A stretch of 64,000 bases of DNA from positions 565,038-629,037 of the forward strand of contig NZ_LN898211.1 in NCBI RefSeq assembly GCF_001457795.1, written 5' to 3'. This stretch comes from Olsenella massiliensis. GTDB taxonomy: Bacteria > Actinomycetota > Coriobacteriia > Coriobacteriales > Atopobiaceae. The translations under genes were made by a program, and so were the position numbers. Under the pieces are notes generated by a model. It worked only from the letters and a program-made list of their open reading frames with translations, ran no database searches and had not been told where the DNA came from. This document shows, one piece after another, positions 34,527 to 43,994 of the stretch; within the stretch, counting starts at the first letter, position 1, and each line of letters opens with the position of its first letter.

Positions 34527-35501
34527 CTACCTGACGCGTACCTCATAGACGTCACGGACGGGAAGCCGCAGGTCGGTTGCCACGAAGGCGTTCGCGCCGC
34601 CGCGCCTGGGATCGTCAGGCCATTCCGGAAACAGGTAGACGTGCGCAAACTCCGCGGCGAACGCCTTGATGGTCTGGTGCAGCACGTCCGAGGACCTCCC
34701 CTCGAGCGGGCAGAGGAGGTTGGCCAGGTAGGCCCCGCCGGGAAGAAGATGCGCGCGGATGGTCCGCGCGCCGTCGGCGCCGGTGAGCGCGCCCAAGGGC
34801 CGCCTGGCCCGAAACGCGTCATTGACGATGAGACGCCATCGCCGGTCGCCCGACGCGAGCCAGTCCCAGCCGTCAGTGCAGCGCACCACGAGACGCCCCC
34901 GCTCCTCGGCGTGAAAGCGCGCCTCCAGCTCGGATAGGAAGAAGTGCCGGCGGGCGATGTCGATGACCTTGGGGTCGATCTCCGCCACGTCAACTCGTGC
35001 GCGCGGGCAGTGCGCCACCAGCCACTTGGGAAGCGAGAAGCCGCCCCCGCCGACGACGAGGACGTCGTCCAAGGCGCAGCACCCCCCCGTGCCGCCCGGC
35101 CCCAGCATGTCGATGACCTCGGCAAAGTACTGGTGGTAGGCGCAGACGAGCTCAAAGCGCTGGTCCGTGGGCCCCCCGTCGAACAGTCGCGCGTCCGATG
35201 GGGCCCCCGCCACCCCCGCGCCGGCTGCGACGTTTTTTCCGTCCGTAGCCTCCGCGCCGGGTTCAGCCCCCGCGCCGTCCGATGACGGCAGGACATAGCT
35301 CACGCTCTGGAAGGTGCCGTTGACGTTGAGGAGCCTGATGGCGTCGCCATCCTCGTCAGAGCCGTCAAACACCAGGGCGGGCCCAAAGCGCGTGAGGTAG
35401 ACGCTCACCTTGCGCCAGCGCAGCAACAGCCACAGGGCGACAAGAAGCACCGCGTCGATGACGAGGCAGACTATGACGATGGTGAGGGCAAGTTGGCTCA
35501 C
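34527..35501 (-). CDS. Spermidine-synthase-like methyltransferase-fold protein with N-terminal anchor
   Basis: 324 aa from GTG (AAAGGA 6 nt upstream). One N-terminal membrane segment (LALTIVIVCLVIDAVLLVALWLLL) precedes a SpeE-like Rossmann domain: ALDDVLVVGGGGFSLPKWLV, VDVAEIDPKVIDIARRHF and DGWDWLAS..WRLIVNDAF. The catalytic Asp region D(A/S)xDP of true spermidine synthases is absent (VNDAFRARRP), so aminopropyl transfer is doubtful. An Ala/Gly insert near residues 75-110 looks disordered. A membrane-tethered methyltransferase-like role is the safer call. Confidence 0.8.
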   Translation of the reverse strand: MSQLALTIVIVCLVIDAVLLVALWLLLRWRKVSVYLTRFGPALVFDGSDEDGDAIRLLNVNGTFQSVSYVLPSSDGAGAEPGAEATDGKNVAAGAGVAGAPSDARLFDGGPTDQRFELVCAYHQYFAEVIDMLGPGGTGGCCALDDVLVVGGGGFSLPKWLVAHCPRARVDVAEIDPKVIDIARRHFFLSELEARFHAEERGRLVVRCTDGWDWLASGDRRWRLIVNDAFRARRPLGALTGADGARTIRAHLLPGGAYLANLLCPLEGRSSDVLHQTIKAFAAEFAHVYLFPEWPDDPRRGGANAFVATDLRLPVRDVYEVRVR

Positions 35502-35706
35502 GGGCGTTCCTTTGGCTCGATGATGCAGGTCGCATTCTCGTCGCGGCGCGGGGTGACGCGATGCTGCGGGACGTGGGCGCATGACGACCGCACACAGGAC
35601 GCCTGCGATAGAGATTATGAGTAATGGACTTGCTCGGCTATACTACCATGTGCGAAAACCGCACAATCAAGCAGTATGATTTCTCGACCTTTAGGGGGCA
35701 GTCAAC

Positions 35707-36027
35707 ATGTTTCTCGGCATGGGTCCTTTGGAACTCGTCCTTATCCTCGTCGCGGTCCTCGTGATCTTTGGGCCCAAGAATCTCCCCAAGCTGGGCAAGT
35801 CCCTGGGCAAGACCGTCAAGAACATCCGCGAGGGCATGGATGAGGCCGGCGACGCCATGACGGAATCCGACGACGCCACCGACGTGACCGACTCCGTCAA
35901 AGACGAGAAGGACGTCATCGAGGATGCTGCCCCCGCGCACGTCTTCTGCAGCAAGTGCGGCGCCAAGAACGCCGCCGACGCCGAGTTCTGCGGCAAGTGC
36001 GGCGCCAAGCTGGGTTCGGCAGAGTAG
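35707..36027 (+). CDS. TatA/TatB-family protein with C-terminal zinc ribbon
   Basis: 106 aa. Residues 1-50 are a classic TatA: FLGMGPLELVLILVAVLVIFGPKNLPKLGKSLGKTVKNIRE (short membrane helix, FGP hinge, amphipathic helix). An acidic linker follows, then a zinc ribbon from about 80 (FCSKCGAKNAADAEFCGKCGAKLG). TatA pores carry folded proteins across the membrane with TatC; the ribbon is an unusual addition. AGGGGG precedes the ATG. No tatC lies in the window. Confidence 0.88.
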   Translation: MFLGMGPLELVLILVAVLVIFGPKNLPKLGKSLGKTVKNIREGMDEAGDAMTESDDATDVTDSVKDEKDVIEDAAPAHVFCSKCGAKNAADAEFCGKCGAKLGSAE

Positions 36028-36114
36028 TCCCACGTCCATCGTCGTAGTCCCGCCCGCACCCCCGCCAATAGGCGACGGGCGGGGACCCATGCGACACCGA
36101 GAAGAAGGCGCGAC

Positions 36115-36630
36115 ATGGAAAAGCAGGACCGTATGACAAAGAACATCATGACCCAGGGCGCCTACAACCGCCTTGAGCAGAGCATCAAGCAGCTCGAGGA
36201 CGTCGAGCGCCCCCGCGTCATCGCCGCGATTCAGGAGGCGCGCGACCATGGCGACCTCTCTGAGAACTCCGAGTACGATGACGCCCGCGAGGCGCAGGGC
36301 CAGCTTGAGGCCAAGATCAGCGAGATGCGCTCCCAGCTGGCCAACGCGGTCATCGTGGAGAGCAGCACCGAGTTCGCGTCGCTCGAGTCGGAGGTCACCA
36401 TCGCCGACGAGGCGGGGGCGACCCGCACGGTGACCATCGTCTCCGCGTCCGAGGTGGACGTGCTCAGCGGCAAGATCTCCAACAACTCGCCGCTGGGCGG
36501 CGCCCTCTTCAACCACACCATCGGTGAGAAGGTGTCCTACGTGCTTCCCTCCGGCAAGGCCAAGACGGTCACCATCGTCGCGGTCAAGCCCAAGTACGAC
36601 GACGCCGCCGACGGAGGCGCGACGAAGTAG
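36115..36630 (+). CDS. greA: Transcription elongation factor GreA
   Basis: 171 aa. An N-terminal coiled coil (IMTQGAYNRLEQSIKQLE..RPRVIAAIQEARDHGDLSENSEYDDAREAQ) carries the catalytic acidic tip residues in GDLSENSEY. The C-terminal FKBP-like domain has SPLGGALFNHTIGEKV. It restarts backtracked RNA polymerase by stimulating transcript cleavage. The first 6-8 residues are extra relative to most GreA proteins, and a second ATG at 36133 is the alternative start. It is followed by the LysRS gene 67 nt downstream, often its partner in Gram-positives. Confidence 0.95.
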   Translation: MEKQDRMTKNIMTQGAYNRLEQSIKQLEDVERPRVIAAIQEARDHGDLSENSEYDDAREAQGQLEAKISEMRSQLANAVIVESSTEFASLESEVTIADEAGATRTVTIVSASEVDVLSGKISNNSPLGGALFNHTIGEKVSYVLPSGKAKTVTIVAVKPKYDDAADGGATK

Positions 36631-36697
36631 CCCAGGGCGATGCGCCCGCATGCTCGCGCGTGCGCGGCTGCGCCAAGAGGAGCATCGGGGGAATCCA

Positions 36698-38944
36698 GTG
36701 TCAGACGAGCTTGCAAGCGCCCCAGAGGTGGACATCAACGACGAGAGGGCCGTGCGTCGCGCCAAGCGACAGGCCCTGATTGACGCCGGCATCAACCCGT
36801 ACCCCACCAGAAGCGAGGTCAGCGCCCATGCCGCCGAGCTTGAGAGGCGCTACGCCTCCCTGGGGGACGGCGCCGCGACCGAGGACGAGTTCACGGTCGC
36901 CGGTCGCGTGAGGGCGCTGCGCAAGCAGGGCAAGGTCTGCTTCATCGTGCTCGAGGACGTCTCGGGTCAGATTCAGCTCTTCTGCCGCGTCAACGACCTC
37001 GGCGACGCCTGGGGGCTCCTTGGCCAGCTTGACCGCGGGGACATCATCCAGGCGACCGGCGTCGTGCTGCGCACGAGACGCGGGCAGCTGTCCGTCTGCC
37101 CGTCGGACGTCAGGCTCCTCTCCAAGAGCCTGCGTCCCCTGCCCGAGAAGTTTCACGGCCTCACCGACCGTGAGGTCCGCTACCGCCAGCGCTACGTCGA
37201 CCTCATCATGAACCCGGACGTGCGCGAGACCTTCCGCAAGCGTTCGCGGATCATCAGCCTGATTCGTCGGTACATGGAGGACGACGGCTACCTTGAGGTC
37301 GAGACGCCCATGATGCACGCCATCCTGGGAGGGGCCAACGCCAGGCCGTTCGTCACGCACTTCAACGCCCTCGACCGCGACTTCTACCTGCGCATTGCCA
37401 CCGAGCTGCCCCTCAAGCGCCTCATCGTGGGTGGCATGGAGCGCGTCTTTGAGATTGGTCGTCAGTTCCGCAACGAGGGCATGGACCTCACGCACAACCC
37501 CGAGTTCACGTCGATGGAGGCCTACTGCGCCTACTCCGACCTCGACGGCATGAAGCGCCTCACGGAAGGCCTCTTCAAGACCATCGCGCGTGAGGTGTGC
37601 GGCTGCGCCGAGGGGCATGAGGTCATTACGTATCAGGGCCAGGCCGTGGACATGAGCGGCAGCTGGCCGTCGCGCTCGCTGTCCCAGATTGCCTCGGAGG
37701 TCGTGGGCGAGAAGCTCGACATGGACACGCCCGTCGAGCGCCTGCGACAGGTCTGCGACGACCACAGGATCGAGTGGCAGGACAACTGGGGGGCCGGCAA
37801 GCTCCTCTTTGAGCTCTATGACGAGCTGGGCGAGGGAACCATCGTCAACCCGACCTTCGTGTGCGACTATCCCGAGGAGGTCAGCCCCCTCTCCAAGCGC
37901 AAGGACGAGGATCCGCGCCTGACCGACCGCTTTGAGCTCGTCATCTGCGGGCATGAGTACGCCAACGCCTTCTCGGAGCTCAACGACCCCATAGATCAGG
38001 CCGGGCGCTTTGCCGAGCAGGTGACCGCAAAGGGGTTTGGCGACGACGAGGCCATGGGCTACGATTATGACTACGTGCGTGCCCTTGAGTACGGCATGCC
38101 GCCTGCGGGCGGCATCGGCTACGGCATCGATCGCATGATCATGCTCTTCTGCGATCAGCCCGCCATCAGGGACGTCCTCCTGTTCCCCCAGATGAAGCCC
38201 GAGACCATCTCGCGGGCGGACATCGAGGCGCAGGTTGGCGGCGCCTTGGGCCACGACGCGGCGCGCATTGACACGATCGCGGCGGACTCGGTTGCCGGGG
38301 CGAGCGGCTCGGCGGAAGGGAAGGGGACCATGGCACGGCTCGAAAGCGGACTTTCTCGCGAGCAGGCTCTTGACCTTTTGAAGAAGTACAACGAGGATGA
38401 GTTCCACATTCAGCACGGCAAGACCCTGGAGGGTCTCATGCGCCATTTTGCCGAGCAGTATGACCCCGAGAACGTCGAGTTCTGGGGGCAGGTGGGGCTG
38501 CTGCACGACCTTGACTGGGAAAAGTGGGACGACAACCAGCTTCACACCGTCAAGACCGCGGAGCTGCTGGCGGAGGCCGGCGCCGATCCCGCGCTCGCCA
38601 AGGCGATCCAGACGCACAACTCCGACGTTAACCTTGATTTGCCCAAACCCGAGCTCAAGATGGAGAAGGTCCTCTTTGCCGTGGACGAGCTGTCGGGGCT
38701 CATTCAGGCCGCGGCGCGCATGCGCCCGTCCGGCTCCGTCACGGACATGCCGCTCAAGTCCCTCAAGAAGAAGTTCAAGGACAAGCGCTTCGCCGCCGGC
38801 TGCGACCGCAACGTGATTCGCATGGGCGCCGAGCTCAACGGCATGGAGCTCGACGAGCTCCTGGAGGCCGTGCTTGGCGCCATGAAGGCCATCGCTCCCG
38901 TGGGCGACTACAACGCCAAGCCCACGGACGCGGCTGCCGAGTAG
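36698..38944 (+). CDS. lysS: Lysyl-tRNA synthetase fused to an HD phosphohydrolase domain
   Basis: 748 aa against about 500 for normal LysRS. From GTG (GGGGG 6 nt upstream) the class II LysRS covers residues 1 to about 520: OB-fold (VAGRVRALRKQGKVCFIVLEDVSGQIQLF), motif 1 (VETPMMH), motif 2 (FEIGRQFRNEGMD..HNPEFTSMEAY) and motif 3 (GIGYGIDRMIM). After an Ala/Ser-rich linker, residues about 545-748 are an HDIG-type domain with H in IQHGKTLEG and HD in LLHDLDWEKW, resembling stand-alone HD proteins. An in-frame ATG at 38330 with its own ribosome binding site could also make the HD domain alone. The substrate of the HD domain is unknown. Confidence 0.93.
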   Translation: MSDELASAPEVDINDERAVRRAKRQALIDAGINPYPTRSEVSAHAAELERRYASLGDGAATEDEFTVAGRVRALRKQGKVCFIVLEDVSGQIQLFCRVNDLGDAWGLLGQLDRGDIIQATGVVLRTRRGQLSVCPSDVRLLSKSLRPLPEKFHGLTDREVRYRQRYVDLIMNPDVRETFRKRSRIISLIRRYMEDDGYLEVETPMMHAILGGANARPFVTHFNALDRDFYLRIATELPLKRLIVGGMERVFEIGRQFRNEGMDLTHNPEFTSMEAYCAYSDLDGMKRLTEGLFKTIAREVCGCAEGHEVITYQGQAVDMSGSWPSRSLSQIASEVVGEKLDMDTPVERLRQVCDDHRIEWQDNWGAGKLLFELYDELGEGTIVNPTFVCDYPEEVSPLSKRKDEDPRLTDRFELVICGHEYANAFSELNDPIDQAGRFAEQVTAKGFGDDEAMGYDYDYVRALEYGMPPAGGIGYGIDRMIMLFCDQPAIRDVLLFPQMKPETISRADIEAQVGGALGHDAARIDTIAADSVAGASGSAEGKGTMARLESGLSREQALDLLKKYNEDEFHIQHGKTLEGLMRHFAEQYDPENVEFWGQVGLLHDLDWEKWDDNQLHTVKTAELLAEAGADPALAKAIQTHNSDVNLDLPKPELKMEKVLFAVDELSGLIQAAARMRPSGSVTDMPLKSLKKKFKDKRFAAGCDRNVIRMGAELNGMELDELLEAVLGAMKAIAPVGDYNAKPTDAAAE
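38316..38332 (+). promoter_or_regulatory. Internal ribosome binding site and ATG inside lysS
   Basis: AAGGGAAGGGG followed by ACC and ATG at 38330 lies at the linker between the synthetase and HD domains, in frame. It would give a 204-aa HD protein starting MARLESGLSREQAL, the natural N-terminus of such proteins. It looks like the original start of a separate gene joined to lysS by loss of the stop codon. Confidence 0.6.
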
Positions 38945-38967
38945 TCCGCGCGCACACGTCGCGCTCA

Positions 38968-38997
38968 CCCCCGCGTCAGAAGGCGCGGGGGCTTTTT
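38968..38997 (+). terminator. Intrinsic terminator after lysS
   Basis: CCCCCGCG and CGCGGGGG with an 8-nt loop are followed by C and five T, a textbook intrinsic terminator. The following 280 bp up to clpC show no gene. TTGCGT (39071) with ATTACG 17 bp on might be a weak clpC promoter. I see no CtsR or CIRCE-type operator. Confidence 0.85.
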
Positions 38998-39277
38998 GTG
39001 TGGACGCCGGCGCTTTTGTGTGCTTGGTACTTTGGGGGTCCCGTCTAACGTGTGCGTTGCGAGGGCTACCTTTTGCGTTTGCCCAGGATTCGATTATTAC
39101 GACCCGTCCAAACGCACGCGTGCCTCGAGGCCTGAGATGTCGCCCCTGCGCCCCGCCCCGTCCCGCCCTGCCGCGCCCGCACACCGGTTTCGTTCATGCG
39201 CGGGCGGGGTACAAGCATGACCAGCAAACAGAGGCCGGGTGCACCCCGGCGAACGACCCAGGGGGGCGTTGACGTCA

Positions 39278-41893
39278 ATGTTCGAAAAGTTCACGGACAA
39301 GGCGCGCAAGGTCATGAGCCTTGCGCAGGACGAGGCTCGCAACCTCGGCAAGATGTACGTGGGCACGGAGCACCTGCTCCTTGCCCTCATCAAGGAGGGG
39401 GAGGGCGTGGCGGCCCAGGCGCTCGCCAAGCTCGACGTCACCTACACGGAGACCCTCGCCACCGTCAAGGAGATCTCAGTTGACGACAACGAGACCATCC
39501 CCGGCGGTCACATTCCCTTCACGCCGCTCGCCAAGCGCGTCCTTGAGGACGCCTACCGCGAGACCATGGCGCGGGGCCAGACCTACATCGCCACGGAGCA
39601 CCTGCTGCTGGGTATCGTCTCGCAGCCCGAGGACCGCGCCATGATCGCGCTCTCGCGCATGGGCGTGTCGGGCGACGCCGTCCGCAACGCCGTCAACGAG
39701 TTCATCGAGAAGAGCGCCGAGAAGGACGCGTCCTCCACCCAGCAGCCGACGGGCGTTGGCTTTGGCCAGCAGTTCTTTAGCGGCATGGGCCCCGGCCAGA
39801 GCCAGCAGGGCGACGACTCGGTCCTCGAGCAGTTCAGCCGCAACCTCACGGCCCTCGCCGCCGACGGCGAGCTTGACCCCGTGATCGGCCGCGACCGCGA
39901 GGTGGAGCGCGTCATGCAGGTCCTTGCCCGCCGCCAGAAGAACAACCCCCTCATCCTCGGCGACCCGGGCGTGGGCAAGACGGCCATCGTCGAGGGGCTC
40001 GCGCAGCTCGTGGCCGTCGGCAACGTCCCCGACATCCTGCGCGGCAAGCAGATCTGGACCCTCGACGTGGCGAGCCTGGTCGCCGGCTCCAAGTATCGCG
40101 GCGAGTTTGAGGAGCGCCTCAAGAAGGTCATCGCCGAGGTCTCCCAGAACAAGGATGACATCCTCTTCATCGACGAGATTCACACCATCATCGGCGCCGG
40201 CGCCGCCGAGGGCTCCATCGATGCCGCGTCCATCCTCAAGCCGCCCCTCTCGCGCGGCGAGATACAGGTCATCGGCGCCACCACTGCCGAGGAGTTTCGC
40301 AAGCACATCGAGAAGGACTCCGCCCTCGAGCGCCGCTTCCAGCCGATCTACGTCGGCGAGCCCACGCCCGAGGACACCCTCGAGATCCTGCATGGCCTGC
40401 GCGAGGCCTACGAGAGGCACCATCGGGCCAAGTACACGGAGGAGGCCCTTGCGGCGGCCGTGACCCTCTCCAACCGCTACGTCCAGGACCGCTTCCTGCC
40501 CGACAAGGCCATCGACATCATCGACGAGGCCGGCGCCCGCACCCGCGTCCACAAGGTTGACCTGCCGCCCGAGCTCAAGCAGGTCGACCAGGAGCTGGCG
40601 CGCATCAAGGAGGAGAAGTCCAAGGCGGCCGACGCCCAGGAGTTCGAGGAGGCCGCGCGCCTGCGCGACCGCGAGAGGGAGCTGGGGGCCAAGCGCGACG
40701 AGCTTGAGCGGGCCTGGCACGAGAAGACTGACGCCGCCGTCACGCTCATCACCGAGAAGGAGGTCGCAGACGTCGTCTCGGACATCACGGGCGTGCCCGT
40801 CTCCAACCTCACCGAAAAGGAGGCGAGCAAGCTGCTGCGCGCCGAGGAGGCCCTGCACCAGCGCGTCATCGGGCAGGAGGAGGCAATCACCAAGGTGGCC
40901 AAGGCCATCCGCCGCTCGCGCTCCGCGCTCAAGGACCCGCGCAGGCCCGGAGGCTCGTTCATCTTCCTCGGACCCTCGGGCGTGGGCAAGACCGAGCTCG
41001 CCAAGTCGCTCGCCGAGTTCCTCTTTGGCAGTGACGACGCGCTCATCAGCTTTGACATGTCGGAGTTCATGGAGCGCCACGAGGTGGCCAAGCTCATCGG
41101 CGCGCCTCCGGGATACGTGGGCTACGACGAGGGGGGCGAGCTCACCAAGGCGGTGCGGCGCAGGCCCTACTCCGTCATCCTCTTTGACGAGATTGAGAAG
41201 GCCCACCCCGACGTCTTTGACGTGCTCCTCCAGATTCTCGACGAGGGGCGGCTCACGGACGGCCAGGGCCGTACCGTGGACTTCTCCAACACGGTCATCA
41301 TCATGACCTCCAACGTGGGCGCCCGCGACATCGCGCAGACGAGCTCCATGGGCTTCTCCGCGCAGGGGTCGGGCGGCCTGTCGGACAAGGAGATCAACTC
41401 CCGCGTCATGAGCGAGCTCAAGAAGCTCTTCAGGCCCGAGTTCCTCAACCGCGTGGACGAGGTCGTCGTCTTCAAGTCGCTCACGTCCGACCAGCTGCGT
41501 GGCATCGTGGACCTGATGGTCGCCGAGCTTCGCAATCGCATGATCGCCCAGGGCATGTCCATAGAGCTCACCGATGCCGCCCGCGACCACATCGTCAAGG
41601 TGGGCACTGACCCCGTCTACGGCGCGCGCCCGCTGCGCCGCGCGATTCAGACCCTCATCGAGGACCCGCTCTCCGAGCAGCTGCTCGAGGGCAGGTGGAA
41701 GGAGGGCGACATCGTCAAGGCGGACCATGACGGCACGGCGGACGAGCTGAGCTTCGAGCGTGTCGAGGGCGAGATACCAGAGCCCTCCACCCGGCTGCAC
41801 ATGGATCTGCCCAAGGCTCGCGAGCACTGGAGCGCCTCGCGCCCGCTGCCCGCCTCCGGCGCGGCCGACGGCGCCAGCCGCCAGACCCAGTAG
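39278..41893 (+). CDS. clpC: ClpC, AAA+ unfoldase of the Clp protease
   Basis: 871 aa. Two N-terminal Clp repeats (1-145; [20 protein letters not shown]). AAA-1 has Walker [10 protein letters not shown] and Walker [11 protein letters not shown]. The ClpC-type middle coiled coil lies near residues 440-490 ([28 protein letters not shown]). AAA-2 has [25 protein letters not shown] and the C-terminal sensor [10 protein letters not shown]. It unfolds substrates for ClpP. ATG chosen for the conserved N-terminus. It opens the conserved block that in Bacillus continues to rpoC, but the usual ctsR-mcsAB genes upstream and radA downstream are missing. Confidence 0.96.
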   Translation: MFEKFTDKARKVMSLAQDEARNLGKMYVGTEHLLLALIKEGEGVAAQALAKLDVTYTETLATVKEISVDDNETIPGGHIPFTPLAKRVLEDAYRETMARGQTYIATEHLLLGIVSQPEDRAMIALSRMGVSGDAVRNAVNEFIEKSAEKDASSTQQPTGVGFGQQFFSGMGPGQSQQGDDSVLEQFSRNLTALAADGELDPVIGRDREVERVMQVLARRQKNNPLILGDPGVGKTAIVEGLAQLVAVGNVPDILRGKQIWTLDVASLVAGSKYRGEFEERLKKVIAEVSQNKDDILFIDEIHTIIGAGAAEGSIDAASILKPPLSRGEIQVIGATTAEEFRKHIEKDSALERRFQPIYVGEPTPEDTLEILHGLREAYERHHRAKYTEEALAAAVTLSNRYVQDRFLPDKAIDIIDEAGARTRVHKVDLPPELKQVDQELARIKEEKSKAADAQEFEEAARLRDRERELGAKRDELERAWHEKTDAAVTLITEKEVADVVSDITGVPVSNLTEKEASKLLRAEEALHQRVIGQEEAITKVAKAIRRSRSALKDPRRPGGSFIFLGPSGVGKTELAKSLAEFLFGSDDALISFDMSEFMERHEVAKLIGAPPGYVGYDEGGELTKAVRRRPYSVILFDEIEKAHPDVFDVLLQILDEGRLTDGQGRTVDFSNTVIIMTSNVGARDIAQTSSMGFSAQGSGGLSDKEINSRVMSELKKLFRPEFLNRVDEVVVFKSLTSDQLRGIVDLMVAELRNRMIAQGMSIELTDAARDHIVKVGTDPVYGARPLRRAIQTLIEDPLSEQLLEGRWKEGDIVKADHDGTADELSFERVEGEIPEPSTRLHMDLPKAREHWSASRPLPASGAADGASRQTQ

Positions 41894-41917
41894 GCCCGCG
41901 CCCGCGCCCTCGCTCCT

Positions 41918-41944
41918 GCGGCCCCCAGCCTGCTTGGGGGCCGC
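41918..41944 (+). terminator. Hairpin after clpC
   Basis: GCGGCCCCCA and TGGGGGCCGC are perfect 10-bp arms around a 7-nt loop, 25 nt after the clpC stop. No T-run follows, so it may be a weak or Rho-assisted terminator or a 3'-end stabiliser. Confidence 0.5.
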
Positions 41945-42003
41945 GCGCGCGGAGGGCTCTGGCGCAACGTCGCATGCGGCAGACCCATGAGCGCGGGTGA
42001 TAC

Positions 42004-42050
42004 ACTGTCTGTGACAGTCCGGCCGGCCCGCGACGCGGGTCGGCCTCTTT
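42004..42050 (+). promoter_or_regulatory. disA leader: operator-like repeat and attenuator-like hairpin
   Basis: ACTGTC-TGT-GACAGT (42004-42018) is a perfect inverted repeat. Two nt later GGCCGGCCCG pairs with CGGGTCGGCC (42021-42045), followed by TCTTTT, and then immediately AAGGAG, the disA ribosome binding site. This looks like a terminator placed just ahead of translation, that is, an attenuator. Confidence 0.55.
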
Positions 42051-42063
42051 TAAGGAGAGCCAC

Positions 42064-43140
42064 ATGGAAGACGCCCGGCCGACGCAGGAGACGAGCGACG
42101 TCAAGGAGCGCCTGCGCGACGCCATCAAGAAGACGGCGCCCGGCACGGCCCTGCGTCACGCCCTCGACATGATCATCGCCGGCCACCTGGGCGCCCTCAT
42201 CTGCATCGGTGACTCCGACAACGTCATCGACGCGGGCGACGACGGCTTCAAGCTCGACATATCGTTCACGGCAAACCGTCTCTTCGAGCTGTCGAAGATG
42301 GACGGCGCCATCGTCATCGACAAGGACCTCACCCAGATCCTGCGCGCCAACTATCACCTCAACCCCGACCCCTCGCTGCCCACGACCGAGACGGGCATGC
42401 GCCATCGCACGGCGGCGCGCATGAGCCTGCTCACCAAGGCGACGGTCATCTCGGTCTCCGAGCGACGCCAGGTGGTCACGGTCTACATCGGGGGCGAGGG
42501 GCATCAGCTCAAGTCGGTGCCCGAGCTCATGAGCAGCGTCAACCAGCTGCTCGTCTCCATGGAGAGCACCCGCGGCAGGCTCGACCGCGCCCTGCTGCGC
42601 CTGACGACGCTCGAGCTTGACAACTACGTGACCCTCGCGGACATCACCGAGACGATCTATCTCTTCGAGATGCTCACGACCGTCTCCGCCGAGCTCGAGA
42701 GCCTCGTCCTGCAGCTGGGCAGCCAGGGCAAGTCGATCGAGATGCAGCGGGAGGAGCTGCTGGGCAACACCTCGGACGACTACACGCTGCTCTTGCGCGA
42801 CTATGCGCGTGACAACAGCGAGGCAAACGCCGCCGCCATCCGTCGCGAGCTGCACGGCACGGACAACGCCGACCTGCGCTCCGCCAAGGGCGTGGCGGAG
42901 CTTCTGGGCTATGAGGAGATGACCGAGGACGCCATCCTGCGTCCCTTGGGCCTGCGCACGCTCTCCAACGTCTCGGTGGTGCGTAAGGGCATGGCCGACA
43001 AGATCGTCGACGAGTTTGGCTCGCTGCAGACGCTGCTCGACAACATCGAGAGCAATCCCGAGCGCCTTGACGACGTGGGGGTCAAAAATCCCAGCATCCT
43101 GGCAGACAGCCTCTATCGGATGTGGGGCAAGCGCGCATGA
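42064..43140 (+). CDS. disA: DisA, diadenylate cyclase and DNA-integrity scanner
   Basis: 358 aa. The N-terminal DAC domain has the catalytic DGA in KMDGAIVIDKD (about residue 80) and RHRTAARMS (about 112-120), both intact, so c-di-AMP synthesis from ATP is expected. A helical linker (155-290) and a helix-hairpin-helix C-terminus (LRTLSNVSVV..DEFGSLQTLLDN) bind branched DNA and stop synthesis on damage. AAGGAGAG precedes the ATG. It overlaps ispD by 4 nt (ATGA), so the isoprenoid genes are translated from the same message. Confidence 0.96.
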   Translation: MEDARPTQETSDVKERLRDAIKKTAPGTALRHALDMIIAGHLGALICIGDSDNVIDAGDDGFKLDISFTANRLFELSKMDGAIVIDKDLTQILRANYHLNPDPSLPTTETGMRHRTAARMSLLTKATVISVSERRQVVTVYIGGEGHQLKSVPELMSSVNQLLVSMESTRGRLDRALLRLTTLELDNYVTLADITETIYLFEMLTTVSAELESLVLQLGSQGKSIEMQREELLGNTSDDYTLLLRDYARDNSEANAAAIRRELHGTDNADLRSAKGVAELLGYEEMTEDAILRPLGLRTLSNVSVVRKGMADKIVDEFGSLQTLLDNIESNPERLDDVGVKNPSILADSLYRMWGKRA

Positions 43141-43994
43141 GCGCCCAGGGCTGCGCCCGCGTGCTGCCGCAGCGCCTGAGGGCCTCCGGCGCGACGCCCG
43201 ACACCACCGCCGTCATCCTTGCCGGGGGCGTGGGCGCCCGCTTTGGCAACCCCCGAGGCAAGCAGTACGTCGACCTCTGCGGTCTGCCCGTCGTCGCCTG
43301 GTCGCTTTTGGCCTTTGACCGGGCCCCCTCGGTAGGTCGGCTGGTGCTGGTGGTGTCCGACGAGCGCGACGATGAGGTCAGCGACCACGTGCTTCCCAGC
43401 GTCTCGCTCGCCAAGCCCCTGACGCTGGCTCGCGCGGGATCGACGCGCCAGGACTCGGTCTACTCGGGCCTGCAGGCCGCCGACGACGCCCTGCCCTACG
43501 TCGCCGTGCACGACGCCGCCCGACCCCTCGTCGACGTGAGCGCCATAGAGGGATGCATCGCCTGCCTGCGCGAGGGCCAGGGCCTGGCCGGGGCCATCTG
43601 CTGCGCGCCGGTCACCGACACGCTCAAGCTGGTGGAGGGGCGCTCCATCATCGCGACGCCGGACCGCAGCCTCTACCGACGTGCGCAGACGCCCCAGGTC
43701 TTCAGCCTCCGCCGTCTCAGGGAGGCTCACCGGGCCGCGCGCGCCGACGCCTACCTGGGCACCGACGACGCCTCGCTCGTGGAGCGCCTGGGCGGCAGGG
43801 TCGCCTGCTTCCCGTCGAGCGCCGCCAACATCAAGGTCACCGTCCCCGAGGACTATCTTGTCGCCCAGGCGCTCATGAGGGCTCGCCTCATGGGCGAGGG
43901 GTGCGGCATCGACGCGGCGACGTTGGTCGCCTGGGGCGACGAGCAAGGCCCCGCCGCGCTCGACCGTGACGCCGAAAAGGGGGGCGGGCGCTGA
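43137..43994 (+). CDS. ispD: IspD, MEP cytidylyltransferase
   Basis: 285 aa, longer than usual (about 230-240) because of about 20 extra residues at the N-terminus and a C-terminal extension. Nucleotide-binding AVILAGGVGARFGNPRGKQYVDLCG, VAVHDAARPLVD and TPQVF are family hallmarks. It joins CTP and 2-C-methyl-D-erythritol 4-phosphate in the non-mevalonate pathway. ATG overlaps the disA stop; the stop overlaps ispF by 1 nt. The MPHPSP-like C-terminal extra segment is of unknown use. Confidence 0.95.
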   Translation: MSAQGCARVLPQRLRASGATPDTTAVILAGGVGARFGNPRGKQYVDLCGLPVVAWSLLAFDRAPSVGRLVLVVSDERDDEVSDHVLPSVSLAKPLTLARAGSTRQDSVYSGLQAADDALPYVAVHDAARPLVDVSAIEGCIACLREGQGLAGAICCAPVTDTLKLVEGRSIIATPDRSLYRRAQTPQVFSLRRLREAHRAARADAYLGTDDASLVERLGGRVACFPSSAANIKVTVPEDYLVAQALMRARLMGEGCGIDAATLVAWGDEQGPAALDRDAEKGGGR

